A DNA stretch of 64,000 nucleotides from Watersipora subatra (Eukaryota > Bryozoa > Gymnolaemata > Cheilostomatida > Watersiporidae): assembly GCF_963576615.1 (NCBI RefSeq), contig NC_088708.1, forward strand, positions 1,674,001-1,738,000, given 5' to 3'. Shown piece by piece: positions 1 through 11,987 of the stretch (position 1 is its first letter; each line of letters starts with the position of its first letter). The notes beneath the pieces are model-generated. The model was not told where the DNA came from, searched no databases, and was given only the letters and a program-made list of their open reading frames with translations. The position numbers and the translations under genes were made by a program.

Positions 1-260
1 AATAAAGTTCTCAACGGCCTTCTTTTGCCCGATTTCGGGATTTACGGGTTCTTAAAACACCTAGACCTAGACCTATTGTAAACATTATAGTTTTCTAATT
101 CCAGTTTTAGGATTCTTTTTTCTATAGTAATATGCACACAAGTTAAATTATATTGGCTAGGCAAGTTTTTTTGATTGGCAAGTAAAATTCATAAAAATAT
201 AATTGTCTATTCTTACTCGCCCAAATCATTCAGTAACAATTTACATCAAGGGAATTGTAT

Positions 261-770
261 TGTAACGGATATGGATGAGCGGGCCCAGGGCTGAGTATGT
301 ATGACACGACCAGCCAGCCAAGTGACAGAAGGATGGCTGTGCTGAGAGGGACTCAGGCCAGTCTTACCCGAATGAGCTTAGAAGAGACCTGGCTATGCGG
401 AAGTGTGACCGGCTGGCTGCAAGACAGTAGAGAACCGACTGGCCTGCCATCGAGTCAGCACCTAGAAGACTGACTAGTTTCCATGTCAGCAAAAGACGAC
501 TATTCAGCCCCTAGAGATGAAGGCAGAGCCTAAACCTTCCCCAATGATATAAAAGAGGCGAGACCATCGATAGCCAGGCAGAGCCTGGGGAAGTCTCACC
601 GTATGCAGTTCGCTGTATGCACAAACATGGCTGTATTTTCATATATTTATTTATATAAAGACATCTGTTATAGTTCTATACTTTTCTACTCGATTAAATG
701 GTTGGTTGATTGTGAACCAGTAAAGGGTTCGCGACGGATCCCGTCAAAATCAAGATTGTGTACCATAAAC
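261..770. mobile_element. Candidate solo LTR
   Basis: The segment begins TGTAACGG and ends near CCATAAAC(A). It is flanked by the same 7 bases, ATTGTAT, at 254-260 and 771-777. It holds a TATA box (ATATAAAAGAGG near 547-558), as expected of an LTR promoter on the plus strand, and no coding sequence. Length (about 510 bp) and structure fit a solo LTR left by recombination between two LTRs. The exact ends are ambiguous by one or two bases, and a 7-bp duplication is longer than the usual 4-6. No relative was recognised elsewhere in the window. Confidence 0.4.
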
Positions 771-777
771 ATTGTAT

Positions 778-2243
778 GCATAAAGTATATAAGGAATACT
801 TAAATTGACTTCACAAGCCTGAAAGATAAATTCTAACATAACAAAATACAATAAACAAAATCCACATGCCTCCATTACCTAAGTAATGGCGAAATAAACA
901 AACATATTAGCCTCCCCTACCCAAAGATTTTCAATGCTGAAGCTATATATAAAATCCCACACTCACCTCAGCGTAAACTGTTACGGCCTTAGTTTAGCCA
1001 TTTTAGTACGATTATTTCCATATACATTGGAGATCTTCAAACCATGGATATATCTAATCTAGCCTCGGTCTATTCTGATCTAGCTATAGGTCTATTTTTC
1101 AGGGTCGACTCTTCTTGTCTGTAACCAAATGAAAATAAAATATATATAAATATAGTAGAGCTCGGCAACTCAACTGTGAATGCAAATCTTTTGTGATTTT
1201 TTTATGGTAGAAGCCTCAAAAAATATTGTAGAACTCCGAGACTGATACTGAGATGTTCTCACAACTTAATATATAAAAGAGTAGTCTGCCCAATGATAAC
1301 CAGCCAAAAAGTATTGATATGAACAATGACTTTATGTGCTAGAGATATTTGGTGTTAGTCTATGAGCAAAATTTGAGGTTCCCGTAAGCACAGATGTTGC
1401 TCTTTACGAATGTCTCATGTTATTGTTGAATAATTTTCAGCAGATATGAAAATGCATCATCTGTTATGATTTATCCGTTATGATATACTAATCTTACATT
1501 TTACTTTAATGTTAGCCAAAGCTGGCAGGTTACTATGTTAGCATGCAATTCTTAGAACCCTGGGTTTGTAGTGATGCGCTATTTCTAACTTAGGTTCATT
1601 GGCTATTCCTATTGGTTTGATAGTAGTAATTTGGGTAAAGACGTTTGTATGGTATCCCATTATACAATCTTGGTCAGCCATGAGCAATGGAACAGTGCAC
1701 TTGGCACTAGGTGGTTGTAAAAAGTAATAATTGAACTCATTCTTCAATCACACGCAACTATTAATGTAAATCTGAATGATTTTTGCCTAGTTTGTATAAC
1801 AGTCATATAACACTCTTATAGCATTATTGTTCTGATAGCTTTGATGAATAAAATTCATTGCGCATGGTTTTTTGGTTATTTTTGCTTATCAGAGTAGACT
1901 TTGTTAAAATGAGTCTCATATCACTGTTATAACTCACTGATTATGTCATTAGTGAACTGGTTTACCTACAAATTGTCTTTTATAAAGATAAATTTATTCC
2001 TCACGTTAAGAATTCTTTGTACCCGATTTTAGAATATTTTACCAGTTATTCTCCAATAACTGGTGTTAACAGGTTTTTAACTTTCACTACCGTTGGCTTA
2101 TAAAAAACATTAAATATCTCAGCATGTTTTGAAAACATTCACTTGAAATATCATGCAATAAAATAAGTCATGTTTTGCTTGTTATACAGTTCTCAAGCAC
2201 TGCTGATATCCTGTTCTCATAGGCAGGCTTCTCTCAAGGCGTG
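778..2243. other. Upstream region of ATP6V1F, no gene seen
   Basis: AT-rich non-coding sequence. I see no ORF with family resemblance and no obvious repeat. The promoter and 5' untranslated region of the V-ATPase gene should lie toward its right end. No clear TATA box was identified close to the start codon. Confidence 0.4.
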
Positions 2244-5200
2244 ATGGCACACTCGGCACAAAAAGGAAAATTACTTGCCATAATAGGAGATGAGGTAAGT
2301 ATTTGTTCAGTGGCTTCAATAATGTTCAGTGGAAAGTTCTCAGAAACATCCATATTGTCTGTTCTGATATCAGTAGCTGACATCTCACCATCAAGTAAGT
2401 AGTACAAGTAAGTACTCTAAAGAACACCTTTTATCACTTCTAGTCAGCTTTCTTTTGATATTGCCAGGTTATGTATATATGTACGTTATATGTATATATG
2501 TACGTTATATGTATATATATATATATGTTATACATATATATATATATATATGTACATTATATGTATATATGTACGTTATATGTATATATGTACGTTATAC
2601 GTATATATGTACATTATATGTATATATGTACGTTATATGTATATATGTACGTTATACTTATATATGTACGTTATATGCATATATGTACGTTACATGTATA
2701 TATGTATGTTATACGTATATATGTACATTATATGTATATATGTATGTTATATGTATATATGTACGTTATACTTATATATGTACGTTATATGTATATATGT
2801 ACGTTATATGTATATATGCACGTTATATGTATATATGTACGTTATACATATATATGTACATTATATGTATATATGTACGTTATATGTATGTATGTACGTT
2901 ATATGTACATTATATGTATATATGTACGTTATATGTATATATGTGCGTTATATGTATATATGTACATGTAGCATAACTTATGTTCCTCGTATCTTGACTG
3001 CTGTCCGTTGATCAGCCAAGAGTATTATATGACCACAACTTTGTATAGTCACAACTTTGTTTAGCCATAACTTTGTATACCTACAACTTTGCATAACCAC
3101 AATTTTTTGCAGCCACAAATTTGTATTACCACAACTTTTTATTGCCACATTTTTATATATCTACAACTTTGTACATCTACAACTTTGTATAGCCACAACT
3201 TTGTATAGCCACAACTTTGTATAGCCACAACTTTGTATAGCCACAGCTGTCTTTAATGATAGCTTTCATGAGTAACAGTGATATGTCTTCCTATAGGTGT
3301 GTACTATGGGTTTTTACTATTGCAGGATACTGTCACAGGCTTCTTGTTGGGAGGCATAGGAGAACTGAATAAGACGAGGACCCCGAACTTTTTAGTAGTT
3401 ACTAAAGGTGTGCCTGCTCGTTACAGTTTATTTGTTTGTATCTCACAATGAACTTAGCGTATGTCAGTCATGTATGTATAGTACCTGCATATCAGTCATG
3501 TATGTATAGTACCTGTATATCAGTCATATATGTATAGTACCTGTATATCAGTCATGTATGTATAGTACAGTAATACTTCAACTTACGAGTGCTCCAACGT
3601 ACGAGAAACTTGAGATACGAGCCAGCTTTCAAGCAAGTTTTAGCACTAACATACGAGCCATGTTTGAGATACGAGCACGTGAGTCAGTTGCCAAGTATGC
3701 CGGAGGTGTTTTATGAGAACAGCATCACTCTGTATTTTTCAACTGCTCAGGTTATACTGTTGTACCGTGTTTTTTTGTGCACGATTTTCTGTGCAGAATT
3801 ATGTGAATTAAATGTACTGTGCGTAGACCGAAAATTTGCCAGTAAAATGAAAGATAATACAAAGAAAAAGCAAATGATAACAGTCGATATTAAACGGAAA
3901 AATATTGAAAAATATGCGAAATGTGTATGCGTGATTCAGCTAGCTCGGCAATATGACAGAAATACATTCATAATTATCAAACAGAAGGATTATATTCAGG
4001 GCATTTAGTTCGCAAAAGGACTAACCATAGTTTCTAAGCGATGCAGCGATCTTCACGACCGCTGATGGCATTGGACAAACAATTGGCCGGTGACAGCGTA
4101 ACTGAAACGATGCTATGTGAAAAGGCCGGCGCTATATATCCAAACTGTTTAATAGACATTCGGACAAGTTGGCTAGTGGTCGTGCGTTAACCATTTGTGA
4201 CGGCACCTGTGTTCATCCTAATCGCAACATGTTGCAAGGGCTACAAAGGCAAACGTCCTTAGATAGGTTTATCTTAAAACGGCCGGCTAGTCGTGAAAGC
4301 GAAAAAAAAGGAAAAATTTCTCGCTAACCAGCGAGAAATTTCAAACTATGAACGCCGAAGAAATTTTAATTACGTTTAGTCGAAAATGAAAGTTTGCTTT
4401 TAGGTTTGCTTCTAAGTTTGTCTTTTAACACTTTGATAAAATCCAAATTTATCAAGGACAACTGTTGTAACGAAGGATAACTTATATCTCCTTCCCTGGC
4501 AAATGCGAGTGTTAACTGCTATTGTATGTATTTAATTTTACATTTTAATTAATCACATTTCCTTGCATTATTTTTTATTTGTTGCTTTTTGAAAGCATGT
4601 AGTACGTAAGGACAATAACCAACATGTTCTTTCTGTTACAATATCTTGTTTTTAGTGTTTTATTTGCTTTTTTAGAGTATGGAAACCAATCAATATATAT
4701 TTAATTGTTCTATATATAAATGAATTGCACCAACATGCGAGTAAATTGACATACGAGCTCAGTCTCGGAACGCATTAAGCTCGTAAGTTGAAGTATGACT
4801 GTACCTGTATATCAGTCATGTATGTATAGTACCTGTATATCAGTTATGTATGTATAGTACCTGTATATCAATCATGTATGTATAGTACCTGTATATCAGT
4901 CATGTATGTATAGTACCGGTATATCAGTCATGTGTGTATAGTACCTGTATATCGGTCATGTATGTATACTACCTGTATATCAGTCATGTATGTATAGTAC
5001 CTATATATCGGTCATGTATGTATAGTACCTGTATATCAGTCATGTATGTATAGTACCTGTATATCAGTCATGTATGTATAGTATCTGTATATCAGTCATG
5101 TATGTATAGCTCCTGTATATTCCGATAATGTTTATATGTTCTCATTCATCCATGAGATTTCAAGACTCACCGTGGTTTATTCTCTTACAGATACAAGTAT

Positions 5201-6321
5201 TGGTGAGCTGGAAGACTGCTTTAGAGGTTTCGTCAATAGGGAAGATATAGCCATAATTTTGATAAACCAGCATGTTGCTGACATGATCAGACATGTGCTG
5301 GACAATCACACTGATGCTATACCCGCTGTGCTAGAGATACCCAGTAAGGAGCACCCGTATGATGCCTCCAAAGATTCAATTCTACGACGAGCAAGGGTAT
5401 GCTATTTATACTGAGTGTACGCAATAGTATGTTACAATATTATGTTGAGTATACATAATAGTATGTTACAATATTATGTTGAGTATACATAATAGTATGT
5501 TACAATATTATGTTGAGTATACATAATAGTATGTTACAATATTATACTGAGTGTACACAATAGTATGTTACAATATTATATTGAGTATACATAATAGTAT
5601 GTTACAATATTATATTGAGTATACATAATAATATGTTATAATATTATATAATAATATTATATTGCTGTTCAAGGGCTGAAGATTTAGCTAATATTGAATC
5701 TTAGCAGTCGTGCCACCCTTGCCCTTTCCTTGTTTAATATGTAAACCCAGTGAAAACAAAACTAGATAAATATTTTACAGAGGCAAGCAGCTGTTATAAT
5801 CAGTGGGTTCTAGACTTTATCAATGTTTCTACGTTTTATTGTTCAAGTCTCTAACTGTATGTCAGTAACTCTGACTCTTTTCTGGTTTACTGAATCTTGT
5901 TTTACTCTCAAAATATGCTCATCAGTTTCCTTTGGAATCAAACAGCTTTCAGTTAGAAAAGAAATTTTATTTAGTTTGTTTTAACGCAGAATTGCAGCTA
6001 ACCAAAGATTTTTTGCGGTGCTGTCACTAATTAGGTATTTCATGTTTTCATAAATTTCAAAGCAACCTAAAATCAATGAAATGGAAGATAATTAATGGCT
6101 CCGAAAGTTGGCTTACCATGTCTTTGTCTTTATTTATAGAATAATACTGATATATATTTATAGATTAATACTGATTAATATATATAGATTAATACTGATT
6201 AATATATATAGATTAATACTGATTAATATATATATAGATTAATACTGATTAATATATATATAGATTAATACTAATTAATATAAATAGATTAATACTGATT
6301 AATATATATAGATTAATACTG

Positions 6322-6366
<45 letters not shown>

Positions 6367-6848
6367 CTGATTAATATATATATAGATTAATACTGATCAA
6401 TATATTTATAGGTTAATACTGATTAATATATATAGATTAATACTGATTAATATATATAGATTAATACTGATTAATATATATATAGATTAATACTGATTAA
6501 TATATATATAGATTAATACTAATTAATATAAATAGATTAATACTGATTAATATATATAGATTAATACTGATTAATATATATATATATAGATTAATACTGA
6601 TTAATATATATATAGATTAATACTGATTAATATATATAGATTAATACTGATTAATATATATATAGATTAATACTGATTAATATATATATAGATTAATACT
6701 GATTAATATATATAGATTAATACTGGTCAAGCTAGCCAGATCAGACCGTTTTATAAAGCATGAATATAAGGCCTATGTAGTTGAGGGCACACTTGCTAAC
6801 ATGACAATTTATTCGTAGGGAATGTTCTCTGCAGAAGACATGAGATAA
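2244..6848 (+). CDS. ATP6V1F: V-type proton ATPase subunit F (four coding exons)
   Basis: Coding exons are 2244-2294, 3326-3407, 5191-5396 and 6819-6848, with phases 0, 1 and 0 between them and GT-AG introns throughout; together they give 122 residues plus stop (animal orthologues about 119). Exon 1 reads [17 protein letters not shown], exon 2 holds the conserved [15 protein letters not shown], exon 3 holds [15 protein letters not shown] and [15 protein letters not shown], and the 10-codon last exon reads GMFSAEDMR. The open frame running past the third exon is intron read-through; the true C-terminus is the tiny exon at 6819. Known role: subunit F sits in the central stalk of the V1 sector and helps couple ATP hydrolysis to rotation and proton pumping into endomembrane compartments. 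Introns 1-3 hold AT-rich minisatellites and a Tigger-like insertion. Confidence 0.95.
2468..2966. repeat. 19-bp AT-rich minisatellite in ATP6V1F intron 1
   Basis: About 26 copies of a 19-bp unit (ATATGTATATATGTACGTT) with scattered substitutions. Because 19 is not a multiple of three and the unit has no stop in this strand, all three forward frames stay open for about 500 bp. The resulting Tyr/Ile/Cys-rich reading frames are artefacts, not genes. Confidence 0.93.
3023..3247. repeat. Degenerate 16-bp repeat (CACAACTTTGTATAGC)
   Basis: About 14 imperfect copies of a 16-bp unit in the first ATP6V1F intron. The copies nearest 3180-3245 are almost identical while those to the left are diverged, so the array seems to have grown recently at its right side. 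Confidence 0.85.
3568..4801 (+). mobile_element. Tigger/pogo-like DNA transposon, decayed
   Basis: The element starts CAGTAATACTTCAACTTACG and ends with the inverted form CGTAAGTTGAAGTATGACTG, flanked by TA on both sides, the signature of the Tc1/mariner/pogo superfamily. Inside, 3859-4006 encodes a stretch resembling the N-terminal helix-turn-helix of Tigger/CENP-B-type transposases ([14 protein letters not shown], then [10 protein letters not shown]). No DDE catalytic domain can be read; at about 1.23 kb it is shorter than an autonomous element and has lost coding capacity. It lies in intron 2 of ATP6V1F. Confidence 0.8.
3841..4008 (+). pseudogene. Remnant of Tigger transposase N-terminus
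   Basis: About 50 codons resemble the CENP-B/Tigger-type DNA-binding domain, in which a lysine-rich start is followed by a helix ending EKY and then the LARQY motif of the recognition helix. The open frame upstream, from 3589, is non-coding terminal sequence of the transposon that happens to lack stops. After 4008 the similarity is lost in stops and frame breaks. It is not expected to make a working protein. Confidence 0.65.
5411..5655. repeat. 34-bp minisatellite in ATP6V1F intron 3
   Basis: About seven copies of a unit beginning GAGTATACATAATAGTATGT. The array starts about 15 bp after the exon 3 donor at 5397. Confidence 0.9.
6140..6725. repeat. 24-26-bp minisatellite (AGATTAATACTGATTAATAT) in ATP6V1F intron 3
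   Basis: About 23 copies, with a pure TA run at about 6326-6360 in the middle. Blocks of several units recur, which suggests duplication of multi-unit segments. It ends about 95 bp before the last coding exon. Confidence 0.92.
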
Positions 6849-9800
6849 TCAGGACATTTATCTATTGCTATTGCTGAGCGTGCAGATGGGCTGCCTTCAA
6901 GTCATACTCAAAAGTGAAAAGGAACCGGACAGAACATTCTTAAACTAAATAGAGTTTCTGAGGAATTTCATGTCAGTCGAATCTGTTTGCCACTCTTGTT
7001 GGCTCTTTAATTCTTATTTCCTGTTCTTCGAACAGGGTAGTTCTCCGATATTATTATTTATCAATATTGTTTACAAAACTTTCCATAGAGTATTTTTAAA
7101 CATAGTTATGTTGTTTTGATGGTCGGTTTTAAATATACCGACTGTCAGAGTTATAAATATACTGCCTGTCAGAGTTATCGTGTAACTTAAAAATTATTAG
7201 ATGCTCAAGATATTGATGCATTTGCCGCCGATAACATGCTTGTAGAAAGGTTATACTACATGCCATAGTTACACCGCACCTCTTCGTCATTGGCAAGAAC
7301 TTATAGCATGGTTATGGCTTTACTATTACCAATTTGAGAAAAACCGAACAAGCATTTTAGCATAGATAGTATGAACAATTGCTGGTATTGTGCTAGAGGT
7401 CAGCCTCAACTTTGGACTGCAACTCGTTGAAGAGCATGATATCTACTTATTCTCGTCTGTCGTGTTATTTTTGACCCTGACTATAGGTAGGTGACCGAAC
7501 CTGCACCAAAGGCTCATAATTTTCATTTCAATTTTCTGGCTTAATATGTTATTTTCTTAATCATTTCAAAGCCTACTGTTGCTCAACTGTTTTGTATTAT
7601 AATTTAGTTTGTTGTAAAATTAGTCTTTTAATATTCTATACAAGAAATCCCTTTTTCGCAAAATTCTTTAAAAATTACCAAAGTTCTGTGCTTTTTGTTT
7701 TTTTCTAAAATAATTTCATTGTGGTTAATAGACTGGAAGTGCTGAAAAACTATTTTTTGCATGGTTATCATCTCTTTTCAAAAAGGACACAACTTGGAAA
7801 TATAACTAATTGTATATGTAGTTTGGTCTGGTGCCTGATCGACAGTTCATAATTCTCCTCATTGGTCACTTAGGTCAAGCAAAACTAGAGTTTGGTTAAG
7901 CCAAATTTTTTCCATTGTATTACGTTGTTACGTTAAACTTTACGTTCACATTTCGTTAGTTTTACACATGAATTTTGACTAGCCTGAACCACGCTAAATC
8001 AAACTTGTAACCAAAAGCACTGGAGTTATTTCCTTTCTACGATAAGAGTAGATAACTGTTAAATCTGAAAGCTTTACCCATTGCAACCACAATCGCTAAT
8101 CTGCTTACAGTGTGGGAGGTACAAAACAGACAATCAGACCATATTCATTGGCTGTAAGTTAATGCTAGCAATAAATTTGATGTCAAGCATTGCAACTTTT
8201 GCTTGTCCAACTAACGCATGTCCAACAGCTGATGAACGACAATAAACTCCTCGGCGGTTAGAAAAAGATCTACAACAGCACACTGACAATATTTAAGTGA
8301 ATGTTGACACTGCTCTGCTAGCTATTTGACTAGCAAAGACTAGCATACTTATTGAATTGAAGTAAAAATTACTCACACAATAATCTCGGCCCTCAAGAGC
8401 GTGCTGAGAATCGTTTAGCATGCACAATAGTACATAGTCACTTAATGTTTTGTAACACAAACTTGACCTTATTAAAAGCTACACTACTTGTGTTATGTTT
8501 CAATAAACTTTGTTGCAGCACCTTGTTGTTGGTGTTTTATGACTTTGCAAAAATTAACTTAGTAGTTTTATTGATGAGTAATAGATTTATTGATGAGTAA
8601 TAGATTTATTGATGAGTAATAGATTGTTGTATAGAAATATTACCAAAGCAAGATATAAACAGAGCGTGAAGCCGGACCACAAAATAAGCTTACAATACAT
8701 ACAAGCAGCAAAACGTCAAGACATCCAATAATTTGAAAACGTCAAAAAGCAAATTAGAAACTCCAACGTAAAAGGAATCCATTAAAGAAAATGAGTCAAT
8801 TGCCCTGCCAGAAAACCACCAAAGAAACATTGAAGATAAATCAGATGATTACACATTTACAGATCTGCCATTCTCTGTCAAACATGACCTAGATACCAAA
8901 AGTAATTCACGAGCTCCACCCTACATGTCTACATCACATACACCAGCTAAAGACTTATGCAAACAAGATATCTTCACATACCTGACATAAAGCATTGAGC
9001 CTTAACACTCAACCTACTCCCCACAGGCTAGCCTTCCCACATGCTAGACATCTATAAAAGAGAACAGCTCTACTGTCAGCCTCTCTTTTTCAAGGGCTTG
9101 CTGAGGTGCTATTTTTCTACTGCCTGCTGAGGCTCTTTTCTCTGCTTGTGGAGCATCTCTCTTTCCTCTGCCTGTGAGGCCTCTATGCCTATGTCTCTCT
9201 GTTTATGGAGCTTCCTTTTTCATTATCAGCTGAGCCTCTTCTAATTTACTATTTCAACATTTCTATATCTAAGAACTGCCATGAGTCTTGCTTGACTTTC
9301 AAAACTCGAGCTGTACGGGACCGAGCAAGCAAACATGGACATCAGCTCGACTAAGTGAGTGACTTTTATTGGCTATTTTAACTTCTTGTCATTAATACTA
9401 ATGTGTAGAATTTTGTATTTTAATTGTTTTACTTATAGAATAAAAGAGTATCTTTTATTGGTAAATATCAGTATTGCTTACAATAGCTTGACACCTTCAC
9501 TGGTACCTGAACCAATAATGGGCCAATAATAATCAATTCAGTTCCCAAAAGCTAAGCAAAAGTGCACAAACTGAACATAGTCAAAATAGAATAATATGAC
9601 AAGCAAATTCGACACTGATGTTGTGTGTGAATTTGGATTAGTTATGCATGACATAATTTCTCCACATCCATCCATAACAAGATGATAGACCTCTGACAAT
9701 AAAGAGCAATAAAGATTTAAAAGATCGGCTTGGATAAATAAAGCAACTTTTTAATAAAATTCTATATTTGTTTGCTAAATCAAAGTATTGCAAGAAGTGA

Positions 9801-10912
9801 TGCTCCTACAGCGCCAATATGATGAAATGGTTTAACTAATGATATACAGCCCCCAAACTGGGGTTTAACTCATTCGTCACTGCATGCAATCAGATTAAAT
9901 CAGCACAAGGAGTTAGGAGTTGTCTATACATACTGTAGTCGATGCCATGTCCTATCCAGAAAATTTGTGAAGCATGCTCGAGGTGAGATAGCAGATATGG
10001 GCTTTCATTACCTACAAAATAATTATTAAGCAAGATATGCTTGACTGTAATTATTTTTTTCGATAATAGGTGTGACCAAAGTACCAGACTACCAGACTGT
10101 AGACTACCAGAATATAGACCACCAGACTGTAGACTAAAGCTTACACATTTGTCAAAAAGTCCAACGCCCCATTCAAGAAGCGAGGGAATCTTTGTTTTAT
10201 GAAAGAGTACGTCTATGTAATTACGTAGACTACCTAGAAAGCTGGCTTAGATACAAACGACGCACGAAATATTTTCCTAATATTTTCTATTACGCACGTA
10301 AGTTTACGTTGATATTGCCGAGCTAGCTTGGAATTTACTGCCAAATTTAATGCGACCAAATTTCAGAATGTTTTACCGCCGTGATGGCCGGTTTGCACTA
10401 ATTTTGCCGTAATTTTATAATAACCATTGCTGAATTATCTTGCATAGTGTTTTTGTGGGCTGTTTTCATGTTTTAGGTATGGATGACGTAACTGTTGATG
10501 TCTCGTCCTTATTAATTTTATCATACAGCGTTGTAGTCGGAACTCATACATAGACAAATAATAGAAATAACACTATTTATTGCAAGCTGTTTTAGATGTT
10601 TTAGAAGGCTTAGAGGTACCTGAGCAAAAAAAACATTATGTGCTGATATCTGGTTTAACAGTAATTGTAAGCCCATAAAATGCATACAGCAACTAGTTTA
10701 TTCAACACAATGTATTGTTATATAATAAGAGTCAGTTCGATAGTCAAAGCCGGAAGACAAACGCTGACAAATAAGTTTATTGAAATTGCCTTTTTTCTAG
10801 CTACTGATGTATTCACAACCCGAGCTCTGTTTGATGAATCCATTCTGCAACAGCAAATGTCATAATCTAAACACCTGAACATACCATAAGTTATCGCAAA
10901 CATCTATGAAAG
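6849..10912. other. Intergenic stretch, no confident gene
   Basis: Mostly AT-rich unique sequence. A short triplicate (ATTGATGAGTAATAGATTT) lies at 8568-8626, and a polyadenylation-type AATAAA in a TTTCAATAAACTTTG context near 8500. A near-palindrome GTCTATGTAATTACGTAGAC lies near 10211. The one promoter-like piece, at 9050, is listed separately. I looked here for the missing N-terminal exon of TUBGCP6 and did not find a convincing one. Confidence 0.4.
9052..9360 (+). promoter_or_regulatory. Candidate TATA promoter with CT-rich leader and short first exon
   Basis: A CTATAAAAGAG box at 9052-9062 is followed by about 250 bp of pyrimidine-rich sequence with imperfect repeats (CTGCTGAGG, CTGCCTGTGAGG). 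Then an ATG at 9335 opens MDISST and runs into a GTGAGT donor at 9358. It could be the promoter and first coding exon of a downstream gene (TUBGCP6 lacks its first exon), or part of an LTR. No family match supports either reading, so this is a position worth testing rather than a gene call. Confidence 0.22.
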
Positions 10913-11428
10913 TGTATTGGTTCCTGCGACCAACACGTAGAGGCGACTAGGTCGGCTTACTCTACCGGTCTGCATTCGCCCTTCACAGGGGCTGTGTACT
11001 GATTTCTCGTGACCAACACGCAGAGGCGACTAGGTCGGCTTACTCCACCGGTCAACATTAACCACCGTACACAAGGGATTGCACCCAGAGGGGTTTTATA
11101 CTAGGTCGACAAGGTCGACCGGAGGTCTACAGTGTTTTTACGAGTTTATCCCCACAGCACAGTCCATAGACTAGGTCTTTGGAGGTAGCTATATGCCTGG
11201 GGTGGTTCTGGTATCACGCAGGGTAGCAGAAAGAGTATGATTCCAAATGCACTGCATATATTGAACGAACATAAAGAGCCGAGGCCCTGCCTTAAGTACA
11301 TCAAATTATGCAAATGAGATGCAAAGACCAGCCTCCCTTAGGGGCGTGGTTACAAAAGGATAAAAAGGGAACATAACTCCAGTTAGAAATTGTACAAGAA
11401 GGACAGAAACTTGGTGTTCCACCACACA
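10913..11428 (-). mobile_element. Candidate 3' LTR of Ty3-type element (left end)
   Basis: On the minus strand a purine/GC-rich stretch (TAGGGGCGGCG) is followed by TGTGTGGTGGAACACC, the usual layout of polypurine tract plus LTR start; the segment ends ...CCAATACA. It contains a direct duplication of about 50 bp, at 10924-10969 and 11008-11053. Its sequence is unlike the LTR at the other end of the retrotransposon, so either the boundaries are wrong or the element is a chimera. Confidence 0.4.
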
Positions 11429-11570
11429 CGCCGCCCCTATAGACGGCGATCGGCTATAATAAAAAAAACCAAAAAAAAGAATAAAATAATAAAAGAAAAC
11501 ACAAACAAACTAGAACACACTACAAAATAGGGATAGTCAATGTCTTTAACGGGATTCGGGTCGCAATCTT

Positions 11571-11987
11571 TCACTTGGTCGACATCCGATTAGCCAACTC
11601 TTCCAGGCGACGGGCCGTCCGTCTGAGGCTAGAGGCCTCCTCTCGAAGGGCGTCCACCGTGGCTCGGGGTCGGACATCTCCCAGTCGGCTCTGGATGCTC
11701 CCGACCGTCGTTAGCGTCTTCCTGGGAGCAGGTATGGGTCTCCCCTTTTTGAGCGGACTACATTTCCGATCTATCCGCTTTTCCTTCGGGGGAGAGGTAA
11801 AGGGTGCCTGCGGTCCTCTCCTCACAGGTGGCTTCATCTCAACCGGACCATAGGGCATAGGTTTCTCGAAGGCCGGGGGGTTGACCAATTGTACCCTCCT
11901 GCTCCATGCGGGATAGCTGGCGCGGTCGACCTCGTAGATCTTAACGCCCGTTCCACCGTGGGCTTTCCGGATCTCCACGTCCTTCAT
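11571..11987 (-). pseudogene. Unrecognised ORF at the 3' end of the LTR element
   Basis: An open frame of 138 codons, Pro/Arg/Lys-rich in the middle, with an Arg/Glu/Leu-rich C-terminal part that looks helical (EEASSLRRTARRLEELANRM). It overlaps the end of the preceding ORF by 4 bp. It lies where the tail of integrase or a small accessory ORF would be. No integrase zinc finger or DDE motif is visible. It may be coding sequence left after the deletion that removed RT to integrase. Confidence 0.4.

Larger units (their letters stand above)
3462..5115. repeat. 28-bp minisatellite in ATP6V1F intron 2, split by a transposon
   Basis: Copies of GTACCTGTATATCAGTCATG plus TATGTATA run from 3462 to 3567 and again from 4802 to 5115. 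The two halves are one array: the Tigger-like element at 3568-4801 sits exactly between a TA at 3566-3567 and a TA at 4802-4803 within the same unit. The array therefore predates the insertion. Confidence 0.9.

Noticed and set aside
603-803. 66-residue ORF near the left edge
   Set aside because: Falls within the candidate solo LTR and has no family resemblance.
2455-3011. Three overlapping 166-173-residue ORFs rich in Tyr/Ile/Cys
   Set aside because: They are three frames of a 19-bp AT-rich minisatellite without stop codons; composition is absurd for a protein and there is no exon context.
5397-5414. C-terminus of V-ATPase subunit F as read through (VCYLY)
   Set aside because: The GTATGC after AGG is the intron donor; the conserved last exon GMFSAEDMR is at 6819-6848.
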